From positions 1 through 54,973 of the forward strand of contig JANDLU010000016.1 in assembly GCA_024330215.1 (NCBI GenBank): DNA of 54,973 bases. Direction: 5' to 3'. Every line of letters begins with the position of its first letter. Position 1 is the stretch's first letter. The notes beneath the pieces were generated by a model. It did not search any database. It was not told the DNA's origin and worked only from the letters and a program-made list of their open reading frames with translations. Source of the stretch: Candidatus Gaiellasilicea maunaloa. Its GTDB lineage: Bacteria > Actinomycetota > Thermoleophilia > Gaiellales > Gaiellaceae. This document shows positions 23,255 through 30,704 of the stretch, piece by piece. The position numbers and the translations under genes were made by a program.

Positions 23255-25133
23255 TCGCGATCTCCTTCAGCGCATCCGGGTTTTCCAGGGTCGAGAGGTC
23301 GCCGGGATCCTTCCCGAGAGCGGTCGCCCGCACTGCCCGGCGGACGATCTTGGCGCTCCGGGTCTTTGGGAGCGCGCTGACGAAGAGAACGCGCTCGGGT
23401 GCGAACGCCTTCCCGAGCGCGGCCGCCACGACCGCCCTCACCGCGTCCGCCTCGGCCTCCGCACCCGGCTTGAGGGCACAGAAGAGCCACGCCACCTCGC
23501 CCTTGACCTCGTGTGGGATCCCGACTGCGGCCGCCTCCGCCACGCCGGGATGATCGAGCGCCGCGGACTCGAGCTCCGCCGGGCCGATTCGCTTGCCGGC
23601 GATGTTGAGGGTGTCGTCGGAACGGCCGTGCAGGCTCCAGTAGCCGTCCTCGTCGACCGAGGCCCAGTCGCCGTGCGTCCAGACGCCGGGGAACCTGCTC
23701 CAGTACGTCTCGAGATAGCGCGCGTCGTCACCCCAGATCCCACGCGTCATCCCCGGCCAAGCGCGCGTGCAGACGAGCTCGCCCACCTCGCCGCGCAGCG
23801 GCTCTCCCGCGGGCGAGTAGACGTCCATTGCCTGGCCGAGCGCCGGGAACCCGAGCGAGCAGGGCTTCGTCGGCGCCATCGGCGTGACCGAGAGGAAGCA
23901 GGCGCCCACCTCGGTCCCGCCGGAGATGTTGACGATCGGGATGCGACCGTTGCCGGCTGCGTGCTCGTCCAGCCAGTCGTACGGGCCGGCGTTCCACGGC
24001 TCGCCCGTCGTCGTGATCGCACGGAGGGAGCTCAGGTCGGCTGTCGGCTCGCCCTTCGGGATCAGAGCGCGAATCAGGGTTGGCGAGACACCCAGCATCG
24101 TCACCCGCTCTTCCTCGACGAGCCGCCAGAGCCGATCGTCGGGCCAGTCGGGCGCGCCCTCCATGTACACCACCGCCGCGCCGAGCGCACCCGTTCCGAC
24201 CACGGTCCACGGGCCCATGATCCAGCCCATGTCCGTCGCGAACAGGACCCGATCGCCCGCCTGGATGTCCGACTGGTAGGCGGCCTCGCGTGCGATCGAG
24301 AGCAGGAAGCCTCCGTGCACGTGCAGCGCTCCCTTCGGTCGCCCGGTCGTCCCGGAGGTGTACGCGAGCAGGAGCGGCTGCTCGGCCGCCACCTCGAGCG
24401 CGGGTAGAGATCCATCCCCGAGCGGCACGCTCCACGTCCGATCCTCGCGCCGCCACTCGGCGACGTACTCCACCGACGGCGCCTCGCGAAGCGCGTCCTC
24501 GATCGTCTCCCGCATCGGCGTGCGCTTGCCGCGGCGGTACGACCAGTCGGCGGTGATGACGACCTTCGCGCCGGAGTCCTGAAGCCGCTGCGCGACGGCG
24601 GTCGCGCCGAAACCGGAGAAGATCGGCACCTGGATCGCACCGAGATGCGCGCACGCGTACGAGGCGATTGCGGCCTCCGGGCACATTGGCAAATAGACGG
24701 CGATCCGGTCACCCGCCGCGACTCCTAGATCGGCAAGGCCCTGCGCGAGTTTCGCGACGTGGAGGGAGAGCTCCGCGAACGTCCATTCGTCGCGGGTGCG
24801 GTCCTCGCCGCAGAAGATCGCCGCGACAGCATCGGGTGTTCGCTCGGCCCACGCATGCACGCAGGCGGTTGCCACGTTCAGCCGCGCGCCCTCGAACCAG
24901 GTCGTCCACTCGATCCCGCGCGAGTCGTCCCGGACGCGCCGCCATGGCGACGCGAGCTGCAGCTCGAGATCGTCGACGACCGAGCGCCAGAAGCGATCCG
25001 GCTCCTCGACCGAGAGCCGGTGCAGCGCGGCGTAATCGGAGCAGCCGAGGGTCTGTGCGAGCCGGACGACGTTCGCGCGCTCGAGCTGTCCGGGGGAGGG
25101 CGTCCACGTAAACGTCGCGTCCCGGGCGGCCAC
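23244..25133 (-). CDS. AMP-dependent acyl-CoA synthetase (acetoacetyl-CoA/acetyl-CoA synthetase-like)
   Basis: A 629-residue ANL-superfamily ligase. Motifs: AYTSGTTGRPKG phosphate loop, NISGGTEVG, HGDWASVDEDGYWSLHGRSDD hinge (shown in part) and PKTRSAKIVRR at the C-terminus with the catalytic Lys. The N-terminal ACAS-like cap (FTWTPSPGQLERANV) supports GTG 25133 as the start, and GATGAT lies 6 nt before it. The carboxylate substrate is unclear. The end overlaps the putative true start of the SDR gene. Confidence 0.88.
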   Translation of the reverse strand: MAARDATFTWTPSPGQLERANVVRLAQTLGCSDYAALHRLSVEEPDRFWRSVVDDLELQLASPWRRVRDDSRGIEWTTWFEGARLNVATACVHAWAERTPDAVAAIFCGEDRTRDEWTFAELSLHVAKLAQGLADLGVAAGDRIAVYLPMCPEAAIASYACAHLGAIQVPIFSGFGATAVAQRLQDSGAKVVITADWSYRRGKRTPMRETIEDALREAPSVEYVAEWRREDRTWSVPLGDGSLPALEVAAEQPLLLAYTSGTTGRPKGALHVHGGFLLSIAREAAYQSDIQAGDRVLFATDMGWIMGPWTVVGTGALGAAVVYMEGAPDWPDDRLWRLVEEERVTMLGVSPTLIRALIPKGEPTADLSSLRAITTTGEPWNAGPYDWLDEHAAGNGRIPIVNISGGTEVGACFLSVTPMAPTKPCSLGFPALGQAMDVYSPAGEPLRGEVGELVCTRAWPGMTRGIWGDDARYLETYWSRFPGVWTHGDWASVDEDGYWSLHGRSDDTLNIAGKRIGPAELESAALDHPGVAEAAAVGIPHEVKGEVAWLFCALKPGAEAEADAVRAVVAAALGKAFAPERVLFVSALPKTRSAKIVRRAVRATALGKDPGDLSTLENPDALKEIANVV

Positions 25134-25507
25134 GCGGCGATCATCGCAGAGAGCTGCCGGACCGTGGCTCCTGGACCGTGGAACGTCCCCGGCTGCGGCT
25201 CCGGGGACGATCCTGTCGAGGCGCTGCCACTGGGCGACGCTCCGGCGGACGTGACTCTGCGGCTCAGTCACGGCCTTCGGGTTTGCGGCGGTCGCATCTC
25301 GGTGGCGCGCCCTTGCATCGCCTGGCGTCCGGCGAGCAAGTTGATCGCACTCTAGGAGCCATGTCCAAAAAAGTCAAGTGGCTCGGTCAAGTGATTTAGT
25401 GGTAGGCTCGCTTCACCCCGGTCCGGGTCCACGAGCGTCGCCGGAAGATCCCTGCAAAGGGGTACGCGCGTCGCTCCACTTCCCACTTGACTGAATCAAC
25501 CACCGCC
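25134..25507. other. Long intergenic region with hairpin and repeated TCAAGTG sites
   Basis: No convincing gene. It holds a GGACCGTGG direct repeat, a 9-bp stem (25184-25192 with 25201-25209, 8-nt loop), and two TCAAGTG direct repeats (25374-25380, 25387-25393). It also has TAGGCT (25403-25408) as a possible -10 and an inverted CACTTGA (25484-25490) near the regulator start. This implies a 5' leader of about 90 nt for the XRE-TPR gene. An open frame ending at 25355 has no recognisable similarity. Confidence 0.5.
25374..25408 (+). promoter_or_regulatory. Candidate promoter/operator of the XRE-TPR gene
   Basis: Tandem TCAAGTG sites 13 bp apart precede a TANNNT-type TAGGCT (25403-25408). A reverse copy CACTTGA is at 25484-25490. 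The 13-bp phasing is not a whole helical turn. These are the best visible sites for self-regulation by the HTH protein. Confidence 0.4.
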
Positions 25508-26854
25508 ATGAACGACGCCATCTCCACCCATCGCCTCACCGCCGCGCCGCCCACGTCCGGACGGCTCGGCGACCGGTTGCGCCTCCTGCGCGTCTCGGCA
25601 GGCCTGACCCAGACCGAGCTGGCCGGCGAGCGCTTCTCGAAGGAGTACGTCAGCCAGATCGAGCGCGGCAAGACGCGTCCGACCCAGGAGACCGTCGAGT
25701 GGCTCGCGCAGCGCCTCAACGTCGACCCCGCGTTTCTGGCCAGCGGCGTCTCCACCGACGAGCGCGGGCGGGTCGAGACGTTGCTTGCTCAGGGCGAGGC
25801 GCTGACGCACGCGCACCACTACAAGGACGCAATTGCCGCCTACGGCGATGTCCGGCGCGCGGTCTCGGCGACGAACTCGGCCGAGCTCGACGTTCGCGCT
25901 CGCTCCGGCGAGGCATGGGCCTGCATGCAGGACGGAGATCCGCGCCGAGGAATCGAGCTCCTGACCGAAGCGCGCGAGATCGCGGAGAGCCCCGCCTTCT
26001 CCGATCTCGATCGCGCCGAGCTCGTCTTCCGCCTCGGTGCGTGCAGATTCAAGCTTGCCAGCACCGGCACCGCGATCGCCCTCCTCGGGGAGGCGCTCAC
26101 GCTCGCGGAGCGCTCCGAGCTCCCATGCGACGTGCTCCGGGCCGACATCTTCCAGTGGCGCTCTCGCTGCCACCGCCGCCAGCGTGACTTCGAGGCCTCA
26201 CGCGAGGATGCCGAGCGGGCGCTCGAGTTGGCGCAGGCCGTCGGCGATCGCAGCATGACTGCGAACAGCTACTTCCAGGCGTCGCTCGTCGCCGAGCGCA
26301 CGGGGCACTGGATCCTCTCGCGCAGCTACGCCGAGCGTGCCAAGTCGCTCTATCAGGAGCTGAACGACGAGCGCAACGTCGGCCTGGTGCTGAACAACCT
26401 GGGCGGGCTGAACCTCCTGCTCGGCAACCCCCAGAAGGCGATCGAGCTGCTCAAGTCTGCTTTCGCCGTCGCCGTCGAGGTCGAATCGCAGAGCGACGCC
26501 GCCGTCGCGATGGGCGGGCTCGGCACGGTGCATCTCCAGCTCGGCGAGTGGGCAGAGGCGGAGAAGCACGCACGGCACGCGCTCGAGCTGCTCGAAGGGC
26601 GCGAGGACTATCTCGATCAGATCGGCAGCTCGCAGCTCGTCCTCGGCCGCTCGCTCATGGAGCGCGGCCGCCTCGACGACGCGGAGGTGTGCTTCCGGGC
26701 CGCCGACGCCGCGTACGAACAGCTTTCCTCCGTCAGCTATCGGGCGGGCGCGTGGGTGGCGCTCGGCGACCTGGCTGCTCGTCGTGGCGACGATCCGGAG
26801 GCCGCACGACTCTTCCGGAACGCCGCCGAGGCGCTTCAGGACATCCGCTTCTAG
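25508..26854 (+). CDS. XRE-HTH regulator with C-terminal TPR repeats (RRNPP-type architecture)
   Basis: A 448-residue protein. Residues about 18-75 form an XRE HTH (LGDRLRLLRVSAGLTQTELA, then FSKEYVSQIERGKTRPT). The rest is helical TPR repeats, several with the W/L-G-Y-A-F-A-P pattern, such as NVGLVLNNLGGLNLLLGNPQ and AVAMGGLGTVHLQLGEWAEA. HTH plus a TPR superhelix is the architecture of RRNPP peptide receptors (PlcR, Rgg, ComR), and also of other SARP- or XRE-type regulators. A 33-codon exported-peptide ORF follows 22 nt downstream, which favours peptide-sensing. ATG 25508 was preferred over TTG 25487. Confidence 0.85.
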   Translation: MNDAISTHRLTAAPPTSGRLGDRLRLLRVSAGLTQTELAGERFSKEYVSQIERGKTRPTQETVEWLAQRLNVDPAFLASGVSTDERGRVETLLAQGEALTHAHHYKDAIAAYGDVRRAVSATNSAELDVRARSGEAWACMQDGDPRRGIELLTEAREIAESPAFSDLDRAELVFRLGACRFKLASTGTAIALLGEALTLAERSELPCDVLRADIFQWRSRCHRRQRDFEASREDAERALELAQAVGDRSMTANSYFQASLVAERTGHWILSRSYAERAKSLYQELNDERNVGLVLNNLGGLNLLLGNPQKAIELLKSAFAVAVEVESQSDAAVAMGGLGTVHLQLGEWAEAEKHARHALELLEGREDYLDQIGSSQLVLGRSLMERGRLDDAEVCFRAADAAYEQLSSVSYRAGAWVALGDLAARRGDDPEAARLFRNAAEALQDIRF

Positions 26855-26861
26855 AACACGG

Positions 26862-26869
26862 AAAGGAGG
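26862..26869 (+). promoter_or_regulatory. Strong Shine-Dalgarno of the peptide ORF
   Basis: AAAGGAGG ends 7 nt before the ATG at 26877. It is the most complete Shine-Dalgarno I see in the window, where most genes appear leaderless or coupled, and it argues that the tiny ORF is translated. Confidence 0.7.
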
Positions 26870-26876
26870 CTCAAAG

Positions 26877-26978
26877 ATGAAGACGCGGCTACTCTCTCTG
26901 CTGCTCTCGGCTCCGGTGCTGCTCGCCGCCTGGAGCGGTTGGCTCGGCCCGATCCCCGGCTGGCACGAAGGCAACTAA
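26877..26978 (+). CDS. 33-residue putative secreted signalling peptide precursor
   Basis: ATG to TAA gives 33 residues: a charged start (MKTR), a hydrophobic core (LLSLLLSAPVLLAA) and a polar-aromatic tail WSGWLGPIPGWHEGN. This is a minimal Sec signal plus a short mature peptide, with possible cleavage after LAA. It lies 22 nt after the XRE-TPR stop, has a strong Shine-Dalgarno and no -10 box of its own, so it should be cotranscribed with the regulator. Size, order and composition match propeptides of RRNPP quorum-sensing systems. I know of no named homologue. A small membrane peptide is the alternative. Confidence 0.7.
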   Translation: MKTRLLSLLLSAPVLLAAWSGWLGPIPGWHEGN

Positions 26979-26992
26979 CGCGTAGGCGCGGC

Positions 26993-26998
26993 TACACT
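26993..26998 (+). promoter_or_regulatory. Candidate -10 box (TACACT) of the lipoprotein gene
   Basis: TACACT is followed by exactly 6 nt and the GTG at 27005. It lies 14 nt after the peptide ORF stop, so the lipoprotein has its own leaderless promoter. Confidence 0.5.
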
Positions 26999-27004
26999 CG
27001 CCGC

Positions 27005-27925
27005 GTGCCACGCACTGGCGCCCTCGCCTTCGCCCTCGTTCTCTTCCCGCTCTTCGCCGCCGGCTGCGGCGGCTCCTCCACCACCGAGGTAGTGGAGGAG
27101 CCCCCAGCCGGCTCGCTCGAGGCACTCTGGCGGAAGCCCGGAGAGGACGTGGCGATCGTTCCGGGAACTGCTGACTTCGCGCCCGGCCGCGTTCGTCTCT
27201 CCTTTCTCGTCGTCGACGGGCAGGGACAGGTGGTGACGCGGCCGACGGCACGGGTCTGGCTCGCCCGGGGCCTCGACCGAGAACCGTTCCTCGAGACAAC
27301 TGCGACGTCCGAGCCGATCGGGGTCGAGAGCTCGGAGGAGGAGGCGGGCGCGTCCCAGATCTTCGTCACCCGCCTCGAGATCCGGAAGCCCGGCAAGTAC
27401 TGGGTGCTCGCCGAGCCGGTCGGCGGCCGCAGGATCCAGGCGGTCGGGAACGTGGTCGTCGCGAAGGAGACCGTCGCGCCGGACGTGGGCGACCCTGCGA
27501 TCGCCTCGAGGACGCCGACGATCGCGAGTACGGGCGGCGACCTGGCCGCCCTGTCGACGCAGAAGCCGCCCGACCGCGAGCTGCTCCGCTCCTCGATCGC
27601 CGAGGCGCTCGCCGCGAAGGTCCCATTCGTCGTCGCGTTCGCGACCCCGCAGTTCTGCACGACTCGCACCTGCGGACCCATCGTCGACGTCGTCGGTGCC
27701 GTGCGCAGGAGGTTCGCAGACGCCGGGATCCGGTTCATCCACGTCGAGATCTACACCGACAACGATCCGGCGAAGGGCACGAACCGCTGGGTGAACGAGT
27801 GGAAGCTCCCCTCCGAGCCGTTCACGTTCCTCGTCGGCGCCGACGGGCTCGTCAAGGACCGGTTCGAAGGCACGTTCTCGGTGCGCGAGCTCACCGCCGC
27901 GGTCGAGCGCGAGCTCGTTCGCTAG
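27005..27925 (+). CDS. Lipoprotein with thioredoxin-like domain
   Basis: A 306-residue exported lipoprotein: signal VPRTGALAFALVLFPLFAAGC with lipobox FAAGC at the N-terminus, an Ig-like middle domain (VRLSFLVVDGQGQVV ... GKYWVLAEPVGG), and a C-terminal thioredoxin-like fold. The latter has a Cys pair in PQFCTTRTCGPIVDVV and a cis-Pro region LPSEPFTFLVG. The C-x4-C spacing differs from classical CxxC. It could serve in extracytoplasmic redox or metal handling. An 11-bp hairpin (27071-27081 with 27092-27102) lies just after the lipobox codons. It converges with the SDR gene, overlapping it by 4 nt. Confidence 0.8.
   Translation: MPRTGALAFALVLFPLFAAGCGGSSTTEVVEEPPAGSLEALWRKPGEDVAIVPGTADFAPGRVRLSFLVVDGQGQVVTRPTARVWLARGLDREPFLETTATSEPIGVESSEEEAGASQIFVTRLEIRKPGKYWVLAEPVGGRRIQAVGNVVVAKETVAPDVGDPAIASRTPTIASTGGDLAALSTQKPPDRELLRSSIAEALAAKVPFVVAFATPQFCTTRTCGPIVDVVGAVRRRFADAGIRFIHVEIYTDNDPAKGTNRWVNEWKLPSEPFTFLVGADGLVKDRFEGTFSVRELTAAVERELVR
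27071..27102. repeat. Perfect 11-bp inverted repeat inside the lipoprotein gene
   Basis: GGCTCCTCCAC and GTGGAGGAGCC flank a 10-nt loop, about 20 codons into the lipoprotein gene. In a leaderless mRNA this stable stem near the 5' end could affect translation or export. It may also be fortuitous coding for GSSTTEVVEEP. Confidence 0.4.
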
Positions 27926-28611
27926 CCGGGACCGCCGTGCGCCCCGACCCGCTCGATCACGACCTGGGGGACCCGCGCGGTCGGACTCAGCCTGAGACAC
28001 ATGCGCACGACCTCCGCGCAGTCCTCCGGTTGGATCATCTGCTCGCCCGGGAGCCCGGAGAACTCCGCCATCGGCGTGTCCACGAAGCCCGGGCAGATCG
28101 CGATCGAGCGGACGCCGTCGTCGTCGAGGTCGGCGTTCAGCGACCGCGTGAGTGAGATCACGGCCGCTTTCGAGGCGGCGTAGATCGGCAGGATCGGAAC
28201 GGCGATCGTGCCGGCGATCGAGGCGAGGTTGACGACCCAGCCGCGCGACGCTCGCAGGTGGGGGATCGCCGCCTGCGTGACGAGGACGAGACCGCGAAGG
28301 TTGATGTTGAGCTGGCGGTCGATGTGCTTGAGCTGGGCATCCTCGACGCGGCCGGCGATTCCGATCCCGGCCGAGTTCACGAGCACGTCGAGGCCGCCGT
28401 GGTGCGCGACGTGCTCGGCGACCACGCGCTCGCAATCCTCCGGCTTCGACATGTCGGCGGTGACGGCGTGAGCGCGGAGCTCGCCGGCTGCCGCCTCGAC
28501 CTTCTCAGCCGTCCGCGAGGCGAGCGTCAGGTCGAATCCTTCCTCGCCGAGCATCCGCGCGATCGCGAGTCCGATCCCCGACGAGCCTCCGGTGACGAGT
28601 GCCGAGCGCAT
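27922..28611 (-). CDS. Short-chain dehydrogenase/reductase
   Basis: A 229-residue classical SDR: ALVTGGSSGIGLAIARML cofactor loop, VNSAGIGIAG, VVNLASIAG with catalytic Ser, YAASK, and CPGFVDTPM. The ATG at 28611 lies 6 nt after minus-strand GATAGT (28623-28618), a leaderless promoter. Its last codons overlap the end of the convergent lipoprotein gene (shared CTAG). The substrate cannot be determined. It is intact, unlike the SDR at 22509-23254. Confidence 0.9.
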   Translation of the reverse strand: MRSALVTGGSSGIGLAIARMLGEEGFDLTLASRTAEKVEAAAGELRAHAVTADMSKPEDCERVVAEHVAHHGGLDVLVNSAGIGIAGRVEDAQLKHIDRQLNINLRGLVLVTQAAIPHLRASRGWVVNLASIAGTIAVPILPIYAASKAAVISLTRSLNADLDDDGVRSIAICPGFVDTPMAEFSGLPGEQMIQPEDCAEVVRMCLRLSPTARVPQVVIERVGAHGGPG

Positions 28612-28646
28612 CCGCGGACTATCTCAAAATGCGTTGCAGGATCACG

Positions 28647-28735
28647 CAGGGGGAGCGCGAATCCGAAGGCCACACCCTCAGGCTCCTCCTCCCCCTGAGC
28701 GCGACGACCGGGTTTGCCCCCGGTCGTCGCATTTT
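28647..28735 (+). ncRNA. Structured intergenic region: large stem-loop followed by a terminator-like hairpin
   Basis: CAGGGGGAG (28647-28655) pairs with CTCCCCCTG (28689-28697) across a 33-nt loop. It is followed at once by a 12-bp stem (28701-28712 with 28719-28730) and ATTTTCT. On the plus strand this resembles a small RNA or leader ending in an intrinsic terminator. selD downstream has its own -10 box at 28743, so the structure probably does not belong to the selD mRNA. It matches no RNA family I can recognise, and I looked for and did not find tRNA-Sec features. Confidence 0.4.
28701..28735 (+). terminator. Rho-independent terminator-like hairpin
   Basis: GCGACGACCGGG-TTTGCC-CCCGGTCGTCGC, followed by ATTTTCT. 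The 12-bp GC-rich stem plus T-rich tail is the best intrinsic terminator in the window. It would end plus-strand transcription just before selD. Confidence 0.6.
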
Positions 28736-28742
28736 CTGGGCA

Positions 28743-28748
28743 TAAGCT
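28743..28748 (+). promoter_or_regulatory. Candidate -10 box (TAAGCT) of selD
   Basis: TAAGCT fits TANNNT and lies 7 nt before the ATG at 28756. Its position immediately after the terminator hairpin supports an independent leaderless start. Confidence 0.5.
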
Positions 28749-28755
28749 GGTGGCT

Positions 28756-29778
28756 ATGAGCTCCGTGAAGCTGACCGACCTGGCGAAGAGCGGCGGGTGC
28801 GCAGCCAAGTTCTCGGCCGCCCGACTCGAGGAGCTCGTGCGAGGCTTCGTGCCTGCCGACGAGACGAATCTGCTCGTCGGGCTCGCTCCCTCCGACGACG
28901 CTGCCGTCTACAGGCTCGACGACACGCGCGCGCTCGTTTTTACGCTCGATTTCTTTCCACCGCTCGTGGACGATCCGGCTCTCTACGGTCGGATCGCGGC
29001 GACGAACGCGCTGAACGACGTCTTCGCGATGGGAGGCGTTCCGTTGCTCGCGCTCTCGATCGCTGCGTTTCCCGAGAGCTTGCCGAACGAGACGATCGCT
29101 GCGATCTTCGGCGCCGCGGCTGAGCAGGTGGCGCTCGCCGGCGGGATTCTCGCGGGCGGGCATACGCTCCGCGACGAGGAGCCGAAGTACGGGCTTGCCG
29201 TCGTCGGCACCGTCCACCCGGCTGGAATCTGGACGAAGAGCGGCGCCCGCCCTGGCGATGCGCTGTTCCTGACGAAGCCGCTCGGTACGGGCCTCCTGCT
29301 CCACGCGGCGCGTGCGGGGCGGCGGCACGAGGAGGGACTCGCGCGGGCGTCCGAGCAGATGACGGACCTCTCACGAGCCGCGGCCGAGGCGCTCCGGCCG
29401 TTCGAGCCGAACGCCGTGACGGACGTGACCGGATTCGGCTTGCTCGGCCACGCCTACGAGACCGCCGAGCGCAGCGGCGTCCGGCTCGTCCTCGACGCCG
29501 CGTCGTTGCCCGTCCTCCCCGGTGCGCTCGAGCTCGCGCGCGAGGGCGTCCGTACGGGAGGCGACCGGCGCAACCGCGACTTCTCGGGCAGTGCCGTCGA
29601 GGCACGCACGACCGAGGAGCTGCTTGCACTCGCCTACGACCCGCAGACGGCCGGCGGCCTCCTGATCTGCTTGCCGGCCGAGAAAGCGGCCGTGCTGACC
29701 GCGTCCTTCCGCGCCCGCGAGCTCTTCGTCGCCCGGATCGGCCGGGTCGAGGCGGGCGCGGGGGTCGTGCTCGCCTGA
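28756..29778 (+). CDS. selD: Selenide, water dikinase
   Basis: Makes selenophosphate from selenide and ATP, the selenium donor for selenocysteine or selenouridine. 340 residues, AIRS-like fold. The N-terminal active site is KSGGCAAKF with Cys (not Sec), and the glycine-rich region is AMGGVPLLALSI. GGHTLRDEEPKYGL and the DPQTAGGLLI motif near the C-terminus are conserved. The ATG at 28756 gives the normal N-terminus. Its stop overlaps the ctaA start (TGATG). No other selenium genes are in the window. Confidence 0.93.
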   Translation: MSSVKLTDLAKSGGCAAKFSAARLEELVRGFVPADETNLLVGLAPSDDAAVYRLDDTRALVFTLDFFPPLVDDPALYGRIAATNALNDVFAMGGVPLLALSIAAFPESLPNETIAAIFGAAAEQVALAGGILAGGHTLRDEEPKYGLAVVGTVHPAGIWTKSGARPGDALFLTKPLGTGLLLHAARAGRRHEEGLARASEQMTDLSRAAAEALRPFEPNAVTDVTGFGLLGHAYETAERSGVRLVLDAASLPVLPGALELAREGVRTGGDRRNRDFSGSAVEARTTEELLALAYDPQTAGGLLICLPAEKAAVLTASFRARELFVARIGRVEAGAGVVLA

Positions 29779-30695
29779 TGGACACTGTCGCCCAGACCCG
29801 GTCGCGCGAGGTCACGCCGTCGCGCTATCTCCGGCTCGCCGCCGCGTCGGCGATCTCGCTCTACGCGATCGTGCTCACTGGAGCGCTCGTCCGGCTGACG
29901 GGATCGGGGCTCGCCTGCGAGTCCTGGCCCGGCTGCCAGGAGGGAGCCTTCTTCCCCGCGGTCGGCGAGCACTCGACGATCGAGTTCGGCAACCGGGTGG
30001 TCGCGCTGGCTCCGATCCTGCTCAGTCTCCTCGCCTGGATCGCGGCCCCGCGGACAGGTGGTCTCGGCCGCGGCGCGACCTGGATCGCCGCCGGAGTCTT
30101 CCTCGGCACGATCGCGCAGGCGCCGCTCGGACTGCTCACGATCAGGCTCGACCTGCACCCGCTGATGGTGGGAACCCACTTCCTGCTCGCGCTCGTGGTG
30201 CTCGCAGGAGCGGTCGCGCTGGCGGTCGAGGCCTGGGGGAACGCCCGCGGTCGCGTCGACTCTCAGGCGCCGAGCTGGCTTCGCGCCGTCGGACTCGTCC
30301 TCGTCGTCGCCTGCGGCGTCCTCGTCGTCACGGGAACGCTCTCGACCGCGGCCGGCCCCCATCCGGGCGACAGCGCCGAGATCGACCGGTTCTGGAATCT
30401 CCTCGACGCCGTCTGGTGGCATGTTCGGGCCACCGCCGCATTCGGACTCTCGTTTCTCGTCCTGGTCGCATGGCTCGTGCGCGAGCGTCGACGGGTTCCG
30501 GGCCTGCTGTGGGCGGCGGCCGGGTTGCTCGTCCTCCTGCTCCTGCAGATGGGCGTCGGCGAGATCCAGTTCCGCAACCAGCTTCCCTGGTGGCTCGTGC
30601 TCGGCCACGTTGGTCTCGCGGCAGCCGTCTGGGCCTGGACGGTCGGGCTCGTGACCGCGCTCTGGCGGACACCTGTGCCGCTCGTGCGTCACTAG
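29778..30695 (+). CDS. ctaA: Heme A synthase
   Basis: A 305-residue polytopic membrane protein of the COX15/CtaA family that oxidises heme O to heme A for cytochrome oxidase. About eight hydrophobic helices are seen. Signatures: VRLTGSGLACESWPGCQ after helix 1, IEFGNRVVAL (the actinobacterial variant of the usual EHxHR), APLGLLTIRLDLHPLMVGTHFLLA, and WWHVRATAAF and VLGHVGLAAAV near the C-terminus with His ligands. The extracytoplasmic Cys pair in CESWPGC is present. The start overlaps the selD stop, suggesting coupling. Confidence 0.9.
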   Translation: MDTVAQTRSREVTPSRYLRLAAASAISLYAIVLTGALVRLTGSGLACESWPGCQEGAFFPAVGEHSTIEFGNRVVALAPILLSLLAWIAAPRTGGLGRGATWIAAGVFLGTIAQAPLGLLTIRLDLHPLMVGTHFLLALVVLAGAVALAVEAWGNARGRVDSQAPSWLRAVGLVLVVACGVLVVTGTLSTAAGPHPGDSAEIDRFWNLLDAVWWHVRATAAFGLSFLVLVAWLVRERRRVPGLLWAAAGLLVLLLLQMGVGEIQFRNQLPWWLVLGHVGLAAAVWAWTVGLVTALWRTPVPLVRH

Positions 30696-30698
30696 ACT
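30693..30698 (+). promoter_or_regulatory. Candidate -10 box (TAGACT) of the PAC2 gene
   Basis: TAGACT overlaps the ctaA stop codon (TAG 30693-30695) and lies exactly 6 nt before the ATG at 30705. Leaderless start. Confidence 0.5.
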
Positions 30699-30704
30699 TT
30701 CTCG

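Noticed and set aside
25150-25355. Possible small plus-strand gene ending at 25355
   Set aside because: No start with a ribosome-binding site or -10 box, no recognisable similarity, and it overlaps the leader of the minus-strand ligase.
28640-28740. tRNA-Sec (selC) next to selD
   Set aside because: No UCA anticodon loop, T-arm or acceptor pairing could be fitted. The paired segments form two separate hairpins.
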